This document shows positions 1 to 7,587 of a stretch of DNA of 39,942 nucleotides, in pieces (the first letter of the stretch is position 1; every line of letters starts with the position of its first letter). The notes under the pieces were generated by a model. It was not told the origin of the DNA. It did not search any database and was given only the letters and a program-made list of their open reading frames with translations. Source of the DNA: a virus; the IMG/VR virus record IMGVR_UViG_3300045996_004166, positions 1-39,942 of that record; one strand, given 5' to 3'. A program made the position numbers and the translations under genes.

Positions 1-109
1 CAAGGCGTTCCTGACCGTGGGCGGGAAGCCCTGGCTGAACGGGCCGATCACGCTGGAGAACGGCTACCAGGTGTCGCCCTTCGTGGCGCTGGACGTCCCG
101 GAGGTCTGA
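1..109 (+). CDS. major capsid protein, 3' end (repeat copy of the gene at 38428-39924)
   Basis: These are the last codons and the TGA stop (107-109) of the HK97-type major capsid gene. The reading frame starts at base 2. The stretch is identical to 39816-39924, because the circular genome was cut inside this gene. It is not a separate gene. Confidence 0.95.
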   Translation, partial: KAFLTVGGKPWLNGPITLENGYQVSPFVALDVPEV

Positions 110-127
110 TCCAACCCGGCGCGCGCC
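1..127. repeat. terminal direct repeat (assembly overlap), copy 1
   Basis: Bases 1-127 are identical to 39816-39942. An exact 127-base overlap is what a de Bruijn assembler run at k=127 leaves at the ends of a circular or circularly permuted molecule. It marks a complete genome of about 39,815 bp rather than a biological terminal repeat. It starts and ends inside unremarkable sequence (capsid codons and intergenic bases), which fits an artefact. Confidence 0.9.
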
Positions 128-154
128 GTCGCCCCCGCGGGTGACGGCGCGCGC
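119..154. terminator. strong hairpin after the capsid gene
   Basis: A 12-bp perfect stem (119-130 with 143-154) encloses a 12-base loop, 9 bases after the capsid stop codon. No T-run follows on either strand. It could be a weak terminator or an mRNA-stabilising hairpin that keeps the capsid transcript abundant. The next gene starts at 190. Confidence 0.55.
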
Positions 155-189
155 ACCCATGCGCTGACCTGAACCAGGAGCATCCTCAG

Positions 190-450
190 ATGGCGGAAGC
201 CAAGCCGCAGGACACGAAGGAGTCGGTGACGGTGACCAGCGAGTTCATCGACCGCGACTCCGGCAAGACGGTGACGGTGGGGACGAAGCTCACGGTGGAC
301 GCCGGGCGGAAGGCGGAGCTCGAGCAGTCCGGCGTGATCGGCGGGGTGGTGCCCGAGGCGAAGGAGCAGCCGCGGAAGCTCCGCACCGCCGGGCAGGTCC
401 GGCGCGCGGCCGCGGAGAAGGCGACCCGCGCGAAGGGCGAGAGCCGGTGA
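190..450 (+). CDS. small unknown protein after the capsid gene
   Basis: An 86-residue protein, start ATG with AGGAG about 10 bases upstream. The first 55 residues look like a small beta-rich fold (alternating T/V around TVTVGTKLTV, then a turn and GVIGGVVP). The last 30 are basic (RKLRTAGQVRRAAAEK). Its place between capsid and head-tail connector is often held by a small capsid-associated or decoration protein. I recognise no family, and that role is inferred from position only. Its stop overlaps the next gene's GTG start. Confidence 0.75.
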   Translation: MAEAKPQDTKESVTVTSEFIDRDSGKTVTVGTKLTVDAGRKAELEQSGVIGGVVPEAKEQPRKLRTAGQVRRAAAEKATRAKGESR

Positions 451-1028
451 GCTGCCGCGTCCTCTCCGTCCGCGCGCTCGCTCCGGCGACGGCGCTTCCC
501 GTGTCGCTCGACACGGCGAAGCTCCAGCTGCGCGTGGACGGGGGGGACGACGACGTGCTGATCGGCGACAAGCTGGCCGCCGCGGTGGAGGTGGCGGAGA
601 AGACCACCCGGCGGTGCATCGCGAAGCGGCCCTGGGAGGTGGTGCTGAACGAGTTTCCCTGCTCCCCGCTGAAGCTCCCGCGGCCGCCGCTGGACGAGGC
701 TCTCGGCGTCACCGTGCACTACACCGACGAGCTGGGCGGCGCGGCCGTCGCGGACCCCGGCCTCTACGCGGTGGAGCCTGGAGAGCCGGCGCTCCTGCGC
801 CTGGTGAGCGGCGGCGCCTGGCCGGCCCGCCTTGCCGACTCCCTCGTCCGCCTGCGCTTCACCGCCGGCTACACCGCGGAGACGCTGCCGAAGAGCCTGC
901 AGGATGGGATCCTCGTGGAGCTCGCCACCGGCTACGCGTTCCGCGAGGACTCGGTGATCGGGCGCCTGGTGAGCGCTGGTCCGCGCTCGGCGCGTTCGCT
1001 CTTCCTCCGGCACCGAGTGGGCGCGTGA
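447..1028 (+). CDS. head-tail connector protein (HK97 gp6-like)
   Basis: A 193-residue protein, start GTG overlapping the previous stop (GTGA). The N-terminus (SLDTAKLQLRVDGGDDDVLIGDKLAAAVEVAEKTTRR) is the typical pattern of phage gp6-like connectors: a helix with a short acidic loop, then a helix ending in a basic patch. It ends with the family's usual GYTAETLPKSLQDGILVELATGYAFRE stretch. These proteins form a ring under the portal that joins head and tail. Position right after the capsid gene and before the head closure protein agrees. Confidence 0.85.
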   Translation: MSCRVLSVRALAPATALPVSLDTAKLQLRVDGGDDDVLIGDKLAAAVEVAEKTTRRCIAKRPWEVVLNEFPCSPLKLPRPPLDEALGVTVHYTDELGGAAVADPGLYAVEPGEPALLRLVSGGAWPARLADSLVRLRFTAGYTAETLPKSLQDGILVELATGYAFREDSVIGRLVSAGPRSARSLFLRHRVGA

Positions 1029-1342
1029 ACGCCGGGAAGCTTCGCCACCGCTTCCGCCTGGAGGAAGGCACGCGCGCCCCCGGCGCCGGCGGTGGCGGGG
1101 TGACCACCTGGACCGAGGTGGTCACCGTGTGGGCGAACGTGGTGCCCCTGACCGGCGTTGAGCGGATCGCCGCCATGCAAGCGGCGGCCGCGCTCACGCA
1201 CCGCGTGGAGATCCGCTACCGGCCGGGCATCACCGCCAAGCACCGCGGCGTCTACGCAGGCCGCGTTTTCGAGATCCGGGCCGTGATCGACGTCGACGAA
1301 GCGCACGACGAAATGCACCTGCTCTGCGAGGAGAAGGCGTGA
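1025..1342 (+). CDS. head closure protein (phage head-tail joining, gp7/SPP1 gp16-like)
   Basis: A 105-residue protein, start GTG at 1025 overlapping the preceding TGA by GTGA. MNAGKLRHRFRLEE opens like members of the head-tail joining family, which begin with a short strand naming the 'RI..q' motif. TWTEVVTVWANVVPLTG, then VEIRYRPGITAKHRGVYAGRVFEI, is the expected small beta-barrel. It closes the connector channel. Gene order (connector, closure, gp10-like, terminator) is the standard siphovirus one. Confidence 0.85.
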   Translation: MNAGKLRHRFRLEEGTRAPGAGGGGVTTWTEVVTVWANVVPLTGVERIAAMQAAAALTHRVEIRYRPGITAKHRGVYAGRVFEIRAVIDVDEAHDEMHLLCEEKA

Positions 1343-1695
1343 TCCGGGTCGAAGGGCTGGCCGAGCTGCGCCGGGCGAGCCGCGGCGCGAAGCGCGAAGT
1401 GCGGCGCGCGGGCGAGGCGGAGGTGCTGCTCGCGTCGCAGAACGTGCGCGCCGCCGCGCGCGCCCGGGTGCGGGTGAAGAGCGGGGCGACGCGCGACTCC
1501 ATCCAGCTCGACGTCCGCGGCCTCCGCGGCGGGGTCAAGGTGACTGACTTCAAGGGGCACTGGATCGAGCTGGGGACCGTCCGTGCGCCGGCGTACCCCT
1601 ACCTCTTCAACTCGTGGGAGGAGGAGCGGCCGCGGTTCCAGCGCCGCCTCGCCGCCGCTACCGCGGCCGCGCTGGCCAGGGGAATCGCCGGGTGA
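1339..1695 (+). CDS. HK97 gp10-like head-tail/tail component
   Basis: A 118-residue protein, start GTG overlapping the previous stop. It has a long basic N-terminal helix (about residues 5-45), then VKSGATRDSIQLDV, GHWIELGTVRAPAYPYLFNSWEEE and a C-terminal helix. The 'WIE.GT...PA.P.L..A' pattern is characteristic of the HK97 gp10 family, which acts in tail completion. Position before the tail terminator gene agrees. Confidence 0.85.
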   Translation: MIRVEGLAELRRASRGAKREVRRAGEAEVLLASQNVRAAARARVRVKSGATRDSIQLDVRGLRGGVKVTDFKGHWIELGTVRAPAYPYLFNSWEEERPRFQRRLAAATAAALARGIAG

Positions 1696-2093
1696 GCGTC
1701 GCATGGTGGGCCGTCCAGGTGGCGCTCGCCGCCCGCTGGCTGGGGTGGGCACCGCTGGCCGCCCTGGTGGGGGACCGCATCTACGATGGCCGCGCGCCCG
1801 ACGGCGCGGAGAAGCCCTACATCGTGATCGACAGCCCCACCGAAGTGCCGCAGGGGACGTTCGGTCGCGACGGGGCGAACAGCACGCTGAGCGCCCACGT
1901 GCACAGCGACTTCGACGGTGCTGAGGAGATCGCTGCGGTGATGAAGGAGATGTTCGCCGCGCTGGCCGAGCCGCTGGTGCTCGACGGGCACACCAGGGCG
2001 CGGCTCCGGAGAGACTTCGCAACGGTGCTGGTGGAGGGCGACAGCCGACACGCGCCCGTCCGCTTCCGCGCCCTGACGATGGAGACGGTCTGA
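1692..2093 (+). CDS. tail terminator protein (DUF3168-like)
   Basis: A 133-residue protein, start GTG overlapping the previous stop by GTGA. The pattern 'LAALVGDRIYDGRAPDGAEKPYIVID', then 'HVHSDFDGAEEIAAVMKEMFAAL', is typical of the DUF3168 family of tail completion proteins. They cap the growing tail tube and fix its length with the tape measure protein. The order (gp10-like, terminator, tube protein) supports it. Confidence 0.8.
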   Translation: MSVAWWAVQVALAARWLGWAPLAALVGDRIYDGRAPDGAEKPYIVIDSPTEVPQGTFGRDGANSTLSAHVHSDFDGAEEIAAVMKEMFAALAEPLVLDGHTRARLRRDFATVLVEGDSRHAPVRFRALTMETV

Positions 2094-2332
2094 TGAGATA
2101 CGACGCCGACAACCCCGAGCACCAGGACGTCCGAGTGCTCGATGCCTCCGGGGCCGAGATCGCCGACGTGCGGTGGGTCGACACCGACGCGGGCGAGTTC
2201 TGCCGGTTCGTACGCGACCCCGGCGGGAACCTCGTGGACGATCCCGACGACCCCGGCGAGTGCCTCACCGAGGTGGTGCGCGCGCCCTTCACGGTCCGCC
2301 TCCCGGCGAGCCTGCAGGCGGCGCCCGCATGA
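2093..2332 (+). CDS. unknown small acidic protein in the tail operon
   Basis: A 79-residue protein whose ATG shares one base with the previous stop (TGATG). It is acidic, with short predicted strands (DVRVLDASGAEIADVRWVDTDAGEFCRFV) and a DDPDDPGE turn. It is tightly coupled to the neighbouring genes, which supports its being translated. I recognise no family. A role in tail assembly is inferred from location only. Confidence 0.7.
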   Translation: MRYDADNPEHQDVRVLDASGAEIADVRWVDTDAGEFCRFVRDPGGNLVDDPDDPGECLTEVVRAPFTVRLPASLQAAPA

Positions 2333-2508
2333 GCGCCGTCAACGCCGACGCCATCGCGGGCCAGGTGCTCGCGCTGCGAGCGCAGAACCTCGCCATGCAG
2401 GAGCAGCTCGACGCGCTGCTCGCCCTGCTGGGGGCCGGGGCGGCGGAGGAGGGACCGCCGGCGAAGGAGAAGCCGCGAACCTTCGGACGCAAGGAGGAGC
2501 GAGCATGA
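2329..2508 (+). CDS. unknown small coiled-coil protein
   Basis: A 59-residue protein, ATG overlapping the previous stop by ATGA. Residues 5-36 form an amphipathic helix with leucines at heptad spacing (VLALRAQNLAMQEQLDALLALL), likely a short coiled coil. The tail is charged (KEKPRTFGRKEERA). No family recognised. Both ends overlap neighbouring genes, which argues for a real translated gene. Confidence 0.65.
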   Translation: MSAVNADAIAGQVLALRAQNLAMQEQLDALLALLGAGAAEEGPPAKEKPRTFGRKEERA

Positions 2509-2753
2509 CGACGCGCAAGGATCAGCCGCCCGGGCGGACGGTGCTCGCCCGCTGGCAGCGCGAACGGCTGGCGGCGAAGGCGGCGGCCGACCCCGCGACC
2601 ACCGCCGCCGAGCTGGAGGCCACCGCCGCGGACCTGCGGGTGCCGGTGCCGGAGCGGCCCGCGCCGGCGCGGCCGCGCCGGAAGAGAACGGCGAGCCGCC
2701 GCAGCAGCACCACCACCACGAAGAAGTCCACCACCGCCGACAAGGAGAGCTGA
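2505..2753 (+). CDS. unknown small basic protein with a Ser/Thr/Lys-rich tail
   Basis: An 82-residue protein starting with ATG overlapping the previous stop (ATGA). A helical, alanine-rich middle (WQRERLAAKAAADPATTAAELEATAADL) is followed by a proline/arginine linker and a low-complexity tail rich in S, T and K. The composition suggests a flexible, perhaps nucleic-acid or protein binding, C-terminus. No family recognised. It sits directly before the tail tube gene. Confidence 0.65.
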   Translation: MTTRKDQPPGRTVLARWQRERLAAKAAADPATTAAELEATAADLRVPVPERPAPARPRRKRTASRRSSTTTTKKSTTADKES

Positions 2754-2754
2754 G

Positions 2755-3186
2755 ATGCCCGCCCCATACGATCCCGCAGACGTCGAGCTCTGGGTCTCCC
2801 CGACGGGCGTGGAAGGCACGTTCGTCCAGATCATGGAGATGACCAGCCAGGACGCCAACCGTGGTACCGAAGGCTTGGTGAAGACCGACACGTTCGGTCG
2901 CGCCACGCCCCACACCCGCGCCGGCCGCAAGACGAGCAGCTACAGCCTCTCCGGGCTGCTCAACTTCGACGACCCCGGCCAGACCATCCTCCGCGACGCG
3001 TACGACGATGGCTCCGCCATCTGGTACCGCCGCCTCTTCCCCGACGACCACCGGGTTACCGAGGAGGGCCGCGTCACCGAGGCGCCCGACTCCGCCGAGC
3101 GCGACGGCGACTGGGTGGAGAACGGCTTCACCATCGAGGCCGTCGGCGCCCACGTGAAGGACGAGGGTCCCGCGAACGACCCGTGA
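2755..3186 (+). CDS. major tail (tube) protein
   Basis: A 143-residue protein, start ATG preceded by AAGGAG. It opens with PYDPADVELWVSPTG, then DTFGRATPHTRAGRKTSSYSLSGLLNFDDPGQTILRDAYDDG. The 'r.t..s..lsg....d..q..l..a...g' pattern is typical of small phage tail tube proteins. They stack in hexameric rings to build the tail tube. The place between tail terminator region and assembly chaperone is the standard one. A 36-bp palindrome follows the gene. Confidence 0.8.
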   Translation: MPAPYDPADVELWVSPTGVEGTFVQIMEMTSQDANRGTEGLVKTDTFGRATPHTRAGRKTSSYSLSGLLNFDDPGQTILRDAYDDGSAIWYRRLFPDDHRVTEEGRVTEAPDSAERDGDWVENGFTIEAVGAHVKDEGPANDP

Positions 3187-3196
3187 TCCTGAAGCT

Positions 3197-3239
3197 GCAC
3201 CCCCCCCGCTCGCGCAAATTTGCGCGAGCGGGGGGGTGC
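3197..3239. terminator. very long palindromic hairpin after the tail tube gene
   Basis: Bases 3201-3236 are a perfect 36-bp palindrome (18 bp each side of the centre at 3218/3219). With one bulged C, three more pairs extend it to 3197-3239. No T-run follows on either strand. It probably attenuates or terminates transcription after the highly expressed tube gene, or protects the mRNA end. The central CGCAAATTTGCG and the right arm recur at 18905-18926. Confidence 0.7.
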
Positions 3240-3274
3240 GATAGCCTCCTCAACCTCGAACGAAGGGAACCGCA

Positions 3275-3670
3275 ATGCCCAGCGACACCGCGCAGCCCGC
3301 CACCAGCTTTCTCGACCGCCTCGCAGCCGCGGTCCCGCCGCGTCAGCGGGTGCGGGACAAGCTCGGGTCCGTGGAAGTCGACCTCGTCGCCCTGACCGGC
3401 GGCGAGCGCAACCGGATCATCGACCGGGCCAAGGCGCCGGGGGGCGGCAAGGGGATCGTCCTCGCCCGCTACCAGGTGGACCTCGTCATCGCAGGGGTCT
3501 ACCGGCCCGACACGGACGAGCGGGTCTTCACCGCGAAGAACGAGGAACTCATCAACCGCTTCCCGGCCGAGGAGATCGACCGCGTCTGCAAGGTGATCGA
3601 GAAGCTCTCCGGGCTCGACAAGAAGGCGGAGGAGCGGGCGGAGGGAAACTCCGAGGAGGGCGACGTCTGA
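3275..3670 (+). CDS. tail assembly chaperone, short product (gpG-like)
   Basis: A 131-residue protein, start ATG with GAAGGGA upstream. The core (EVDLVALTGGERNRIIDRAK ... DLVIAGVYRPDTDERVF) and its place between tube and tape measure genes match gpG-type chaperones. These coat the tape measure protein before the tube polymerises around it. A slippery heptamer G GGA AAC (3643-3649) lies in frame seven codons before the stop, so some ribosomes go on into the longer GT product. Confidence 0.85.
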   Translation: MPSDTAQPATSFLDRLAAAVPPRQRVRDKLGSVEVDLVALTGGERNRIIDRAKAPGGGKGIVLARYQVDLVIAGVYRPDTDERVFTAKNEELINRFPAEEIDRVCKVIEKLSGLDKKAEERAEGNSEEGDV

Positions 3671-3804
3671 TCTGGGACATCGCCCGCGCCCTGGGGAAGT
3701 TCCCGTGGGAGGTGGAGTGCCTCCCTGCGGACGAGGTGCTGGAGTACGCGGTGCTCCAACGGATCGAGGCTCGGGAAGCACGAGCCCGCACCCGAACGCG
3801 CTAG
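3275..3804 (+). CDS. tail assembly chaperone, long -1 frameshift product (gpGT-like)
   Basis: At the heptamer G GGA AAC (3643-3649; GGA and AAC are zero-frame codons) a -1 slip makes translation continue from base 3649 in the frame ending at 3804. The added 51 residues include LIWDIARALGKFPWEVECLPADEVLEYA and a basic tail, typical of gpT-type extensions that bind tube subunits. The same X XXY YYZ arrangement is established for lambda G-T. The -1 direction is correct for this family. Joined segments: 3275-3649 and 3649-3804. Confidence 0.85.
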
Positions 3805-4130
3805 CGCGGCGCCTGAAGGGGCGCCGGCGAGGCGCCAACGGTGTCAATGAGGATGGGCCCGCCCCGATCGATTGGCGGCGACGGCGGGGCTGCCGCAGCG
3901 GCCGCAGCAGCTCGGAAGCCGGCGGTCGTATCGGCCGCGACTTCCATCCCTGCGGCCGCGGTGGCGACGGAGTCGGCGCGCTGGACGATGGCATAACCCG
4001 CCACCAAAGCGGCTCCGATCATCACGGCCGAAGCCACGCGCAGGTAGACAGGGCGGCTCGGCGTCGACGCGAGGTCGAGCGCGCGCAGGACGCAGTAGGC
4101 GCAGAAGAGCAGCCCGATTGCTTCGATCAT
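3801..4130 (-). CDS. small membrane protein on the opposite strand
   Basis: A 109-residue protein read leftward. The first 50 residues contain two hydrophobic segments (about 4-20 and 34-52) joined by a short arginine-containing loop, followed by an alanine/proline-rich tail. Its TAG stop is the complement of the chaperone's TAG: the two stops share CTAG at 3801-3804. No clear Shine-Dalgarno is seen. This stretch has no plausible plus-strand gene, so the antisense frame best explains it. It could be a membrane-acting accessory (for example superinfection exclusion), but that is a guess. Confidence 0.55.
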   Translation of the reverse strand: MIEAIGLLFCAYCVLRALDLASTPSRPVYLRVASAVMIGAALVAGYAIVQRADSVATAAAGMEVAADTTAGFRAAAAAAAAPPSPPIDRGGPILIDTVGASPAPLQAPR

Positions 4131-4178
4131 GTTTCGTTTCGCCGGTGGTGAGGGCGGACGGATGAAAGGCCTGAACGA

Positions 4179-7100
4179 ATGACGCTCGCGCAGCTCCTCG
4201 TCAAGATCGGCGCCGACCCCAGCGGGCTTTCGACGGGTCTCACGGCCGCCGAGCGCAACATCAACCAGTTCGCCGCGCGCGCCCAATCGGCCGGCGCTGC
4301 GCTGACCGCTGGGCTGACCGGGCCGATCCTCGCCATCGGAGGCGCGGCCTTCGCCGCCGCGAACAGCGTCGACTCGGCGATGGACGAGATCCGCACGGGT
4401 ACCGGCGCCACGGGCGCCGCCCTCGAGGCGCTGGGGGCGGACTTCCACGCCGTGGCCACCAGCGTGCCCACGGCGCTCGCCGACGCGTCGACGGCTATCG
4501 CGGAGCTGAACAAGCGAACCGGACAGACGGGCGAGGGGCTTCAAGATCTCGCCGCGCAGGAGCTCAACCTCGCCCGCATCACTAAGTCGGATCTCCAGCC
4601 GCTGATCGCGAGCACCACGCGCGCGTTCGCGGATTGGGGCATCGGCACGAGCCGGCAGTCTGGCGCGCTCGACTACTTGTATCGGGCGAGCCAGGCGACC
4701 GGGGCCGGCGTCTCCAGCCTGGCCGAGAAGGTGGTGCAGTTCGGAGCGCCGCTCCGGCAGCTCGGGTTCAGCTTCGAGCAGTCCGTGGCGATGCTGGGGA
4801 AGTTCGAGAAAGAAGGCGTGAACGTCGACTTGGTGCTCGGGTCGCTCAGGCGCGGGCTCGCGCAGTTCGCAAAGGCGGGCGTGGACGCACCTGCCGCACT
4901 GCAGGCGGTCATCAACCGGATGCAGGCACTGGGGCCCGGCACGCAGGCCACGGCGCTTGCCCTGAAGGTGTTCGGCGCGCGCGCTGGACCCGACATGGCG
5001 GCCGCCATCACCGAGGGCCGACTCGCCATCGACGGCTTGGTGCAGCAGCTCACCACGTCGACCGACTCGATCACTGCCGCAGCGGCGGACACCGACGATT
5101 GGGGCGAGTCGCTCCAGATCCTCCGCAACAAGGCCGTGCTCGCCTTCGGGGCTTTCGCCACGCCCATCATCCCCATCGTCACCGGCTGGGTGGAGAAGGC
5201 GATCTCGGTCTTCTCCGTCTTCGCTGGGTGGCTGGAGAGCATGACGCCGCACACCCGGTCCTGGGTGATCGGCATGGGGGCGGCCGCGGCGGCGGTGGGT
5301 CCGCTGCTGCTGGTGGTGGGATCGCTGACGCGCGCCATCCTCACGCTGCGCGCCGCGTGGATTGCGTTCCAGCTCACGGCCGGCCCGGTCGGCTGGATCA
5401 CCCTCGCGGTCGGGGCGCTCGCTGCGCTGGCGTTCGCCTTCTTCAACGCCGGAGCGAAGGCGGAGGAAGCGGCCCGGCGTGCGCAGCGCGCGATCGAGGC
5501 GTTCAAGGGAACTCTCGCCGGCCTGCGCGATGTGGACGTGCAGACGCAGTTCGTCGCTGAGTCCGCGACTGCCGCCGCGTTGACGCGGAACCTCGAGGCG
5601 CACCGGCGGAACCTGGTGAACTGGGAGTACACCCTGTCTCAGATCCAGGCAGGGAAAGCGCCCGACAGCAGCGCCGCGGCGGCGCGCGCTGCGTTTGCCG
5701 AGATCGAGGCCGAGCGCGCCGCGGTCGCCACTCTGTCTCGGAACCAGGTGGTTCAGGAGGGCCGGCTGAAGGCCGCCTTCGACGAGATGATCCGCCGCGG
5801 TCGGGCCGCGCGCGAGGCGGAGGCCGCTGCGGCGTCGGCGGGTTCGACCCCGGCCGGACCGCAGGTCGACCTGAGCCGCATTGGTGCCAGCGCGGGGGAG
5901 GCTGCCGACAAACTCGCTGGCGCCCGCGACGCCATCCAGGGCCTCGTCCGCGACTTCGCCGTGCTCGCCCGCTTCCCCGGAATCCATGCGCTCTCGGATC
6001 TGCCGGACGAAGTGCAGCAGCAGGTCCGCCAGGTCCAGCAGCTGAGCGACCAGGTGGCGCAGGCGCAGGCGCACCTGGCCGAGCTCGGCACGCGGGCGCC
6101 CGCCGGCGGGTCCGCGGCGGTGGCCGCCCTGAACGCGCAGCTCGCGGAGGCGGAGCGCCGGCTGAACGACGTCGCCGCGAAGTTCAACGCCAACCCCGCC
6201 CTGGCCTCGCGCACCCATATCGCCACCGAGATCGGGCCCAAGGAGATGCCCGCGGCGCAGCGCACGGTCGAGCAGAAGATCAGCGCGCAGCTCGACACCC
6301 CGCTCCCCGGCGGCCTCGGCTCGCTCTTCGGCGACGTGCCGGCGCAGATGGGCCTCCTGAGCACCGGCATCGCCATCCTGCGCGAGAGCGTCTATCAGGC
6401 GGGCCGGGCGGTTCTGGAGTTCGGCACCAGCCAACTCAACAACGCCGTCTCTGGCGTCGCCAGCATGGCCGCGCAGTTCACTCCCGCCGGCCTCGCCGCA
6501 TACGCGCTCAGCTCGGCGCTCGAGGCGATCCGCCCGTTCGTGGAGGCGCTGCTCCTCCCCATCCGGATCTTCGGGGAGATCATGGCGCTCGCGCTGGTGC
6601 CGGTGCTCCGGCTCCTGTTCCCGGTCATCAAGGCCGTGGCGATCGTCTTCGCGTACCTGCAGGAGGGGGTGAACCGCGTGGTGGGCGGCATCCTGTGGGC
6701 GGCCGGCAAGTTCGTGGCGGGGCTCGGGAAGCTCATCAACGCCATCACCCCGTTCGCGAGCCCCGGCAACCCTCTGATCCGGGCGGGCGAGGCCATCCTG
6801 AAGACGGCGGACAACTTCTTCGACGCGGCCGATGAGATCGCGAAGAAGAGGAAGGAGCTGGAGAATCTCAATTTCAACGACGCGCTGGAGAAGACCAGCC
6901 AGGCGGCGGACCGGCTGTCGGAGAGCCTGTTGAACGCGGTTCAGGGCTTCAAGGCGAACCCCTACCGCTTCGCCGCGACGGACCCGCAGCGCGTTTCGCA
7001 GACCGCCCGGGCGATGGCGCCCGCCGCCTCCGCGCCGCAGGCGGTGCAGTCTGCTCCGCCTGCTCCCCCGCTGGTGCTTCAGCTCAACCCCGGTGCCGTC

Positions 7101-7232
7101 GTGGTCAACGGCGCCCTCGACCCGCTGGCGGTCGGCCAGGCCGTGCTCCACCAGCTTCAGGAGTGGGCGCGGTCGAGCCCCGAGATGCGGAAGTGGGTCG
7201 CGTCGATCCCCACCCCCGGCTACGTGGTCTGA
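4179..7232 (+). CDS. tail tape measure protein
   Basis: A 1017-residue protein, the second largest gene. It opens with LLVKIGADPSGLSTGLTAAERNINQFAARAQSAGAAL, the usual tape measure start, and has the phage minor-tail region about 60-300 (STAIAELNKRTGQTGEGL, FSFEQSVAMLGKFEKEGVNVDLVLGSLRRGLAQF). Hydrophobic segments lie near residues 325-430 and 770-860. Coiled-coil stretches lie at about 430-560 and 600-690. The protein sets tail length and is ejected ahead of the DNA. Its length predicts a tail of roughly 150 nm, if the usual 1.5 angstrom per residue applies. Start chosen at ATG 4179. Confidence 0.95.
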   Translation: MTLAQLLVKIGADPSGLSTGLTAAERNINQFAARAQSAGAALTAGLTGPILAIGGAAFAAANSVDSAMDEIRTGTGATGAALEALGADFHAVATSVPTALADASTAIAELNKRTGQTGEGLQDLAAQELNLARITKSDLQPLIASTTRAFADWGIGTSRQSGALDYLYRASQATGAGVSSLAEKVVQFGAPLRQLGFSFEQSVAMLGKFEKEGVNVDLVLGSLRRGLAQFAKAGVDAPAALQAVINRMQALGPGTQATALALKVFGARAGPDMAAAITEGRLAIDGLVQQLTTSTDSITAAAADTDDWGESLQILRNKAVLAFGAFATPIIPIVTGWVEKAISVFSVFAGWLESMTPHTRSWVIGMGAAAAAVGPLLLVVGSLTRAILTLRAAWIAFQLTAGPVGWITLAVGALAALAFAFFNAGAKAEEAARRAQRAIEAFKGTLAGLRDVDVQTQFVAESATAAALTRNLEAHRRNLVNWEYTLSQIQAGKAPDSSAAAARAAFAEIEAERAAVATLSRNQVVQEGRLKAAFDEMIRRGRAAREAEAAAASAGSTPAGPQVDLSRIGASAGEAADKLAGARDAIQGLVRDFAVLARFPGIHALSDLPDEVQQQVRQVQQLSDQVAQAQAHLAELGTRAPAGGSAAVAALNAQLAEAERRLNDVAAKFNANPALASRTHIATEIGPKEMPAAQRTVEQKISAQLDTPLPGGLGSLFGDVPAQMGLLSTGIAILRESVYQAGRAVLEFGTSQLNNAVSGVASMAAQFTPAGLAAYALSSALEAIRPFVEALLLPIRIFGEIMALALVPVLRLLFPVIKAVAIVFAYLQEGVNRVVGGILWAAGKFVAGLGKLINAITPFASPGNPLIRAGEAILKTADNFFDAADEIAKKRKELENLNFNDALEKTSQAADRLSESLLNAVQGFKANPYRFAATDPQRVSQTARAMAPAASAPQAVQSAPPAPPLVLQLNPGAVVVNGALDPLAVGQAVLHQLQEWARSSPEMRKWVASIPTPGYVV

Positions 7233-7234
7233 CC

Positions 7235-7585
7235 ATGATCATCGCCGGCATCGAGGTGGAGATGACCGCCTTCCAGGAGCGCGAGCCCGAGGTGCGCGGC
7301 GAGGCCGTGCGCAGTTGGGAGAACGATCTCATGGACGGCACCGACGCGGGCAAACGGGTGTGGGAAGGGACCACCTACATCATGACTCCCGCCGCGGTGG
7401 CCGCGCTCCGCCTGGCGGTGGCCGGCGGACCGGTCGTCTGCTCCGGCGTCGAGCTGCTGGGGGAGAGCGTGCTGGCCACGGTCAAGATCGGCGCGGTGCC
7501 GCGTGGGCCAGCCTACGACGAGAACGGCCGCCCCGACTGGACAGGGGTGAGCCTGACGCTCCCGCTCACCGTGCGGGAGGCGTAG
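7235..7585 (+). CDS. tail protein of unknown type, probably distal tail/tip component
   Basis: A 116-residue protein two bases after the tape measure gene. It appears beta-rich: MIIAGIEVEMTAFQERE, TTYIMTPAAVAALRLAVAGGPVVCSGVELLGESVLATVKIGAVP. In siphoviruses the gene after the tape measure usually encodes a distal tail or hub adaptor. No family is recognised from the sequence, so the role rests on position. Confidence 0.65.
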   Translation: MIIAGIEVEMTAFQEREPEVRGEAVRSWENDLMDGTDAGKRVWEGTTYIMTPAAVAALRLAVAGGPVVCSGVELLGESVLATVKIGAVPRGPAYDENGRPDWTGVSLTLPLTVREA

Positions 7586-7587
7586 CC

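Noticed and set aside
4162-4182. A six-codon leader peptide (MKGLNE) overlapping the tape measure start.
   Set aside because: Too short to support; it may be chance given the ATGA overlap style.
3801-7151. A 1116-codon open frame on the minus strand.
   Set aside because: It is the complement of the tape measure gene. Only its last part (from ATG 4130) shows protein-like sequence; the rest is rich in arginine and histidine as expected from a GC-rich shadow.
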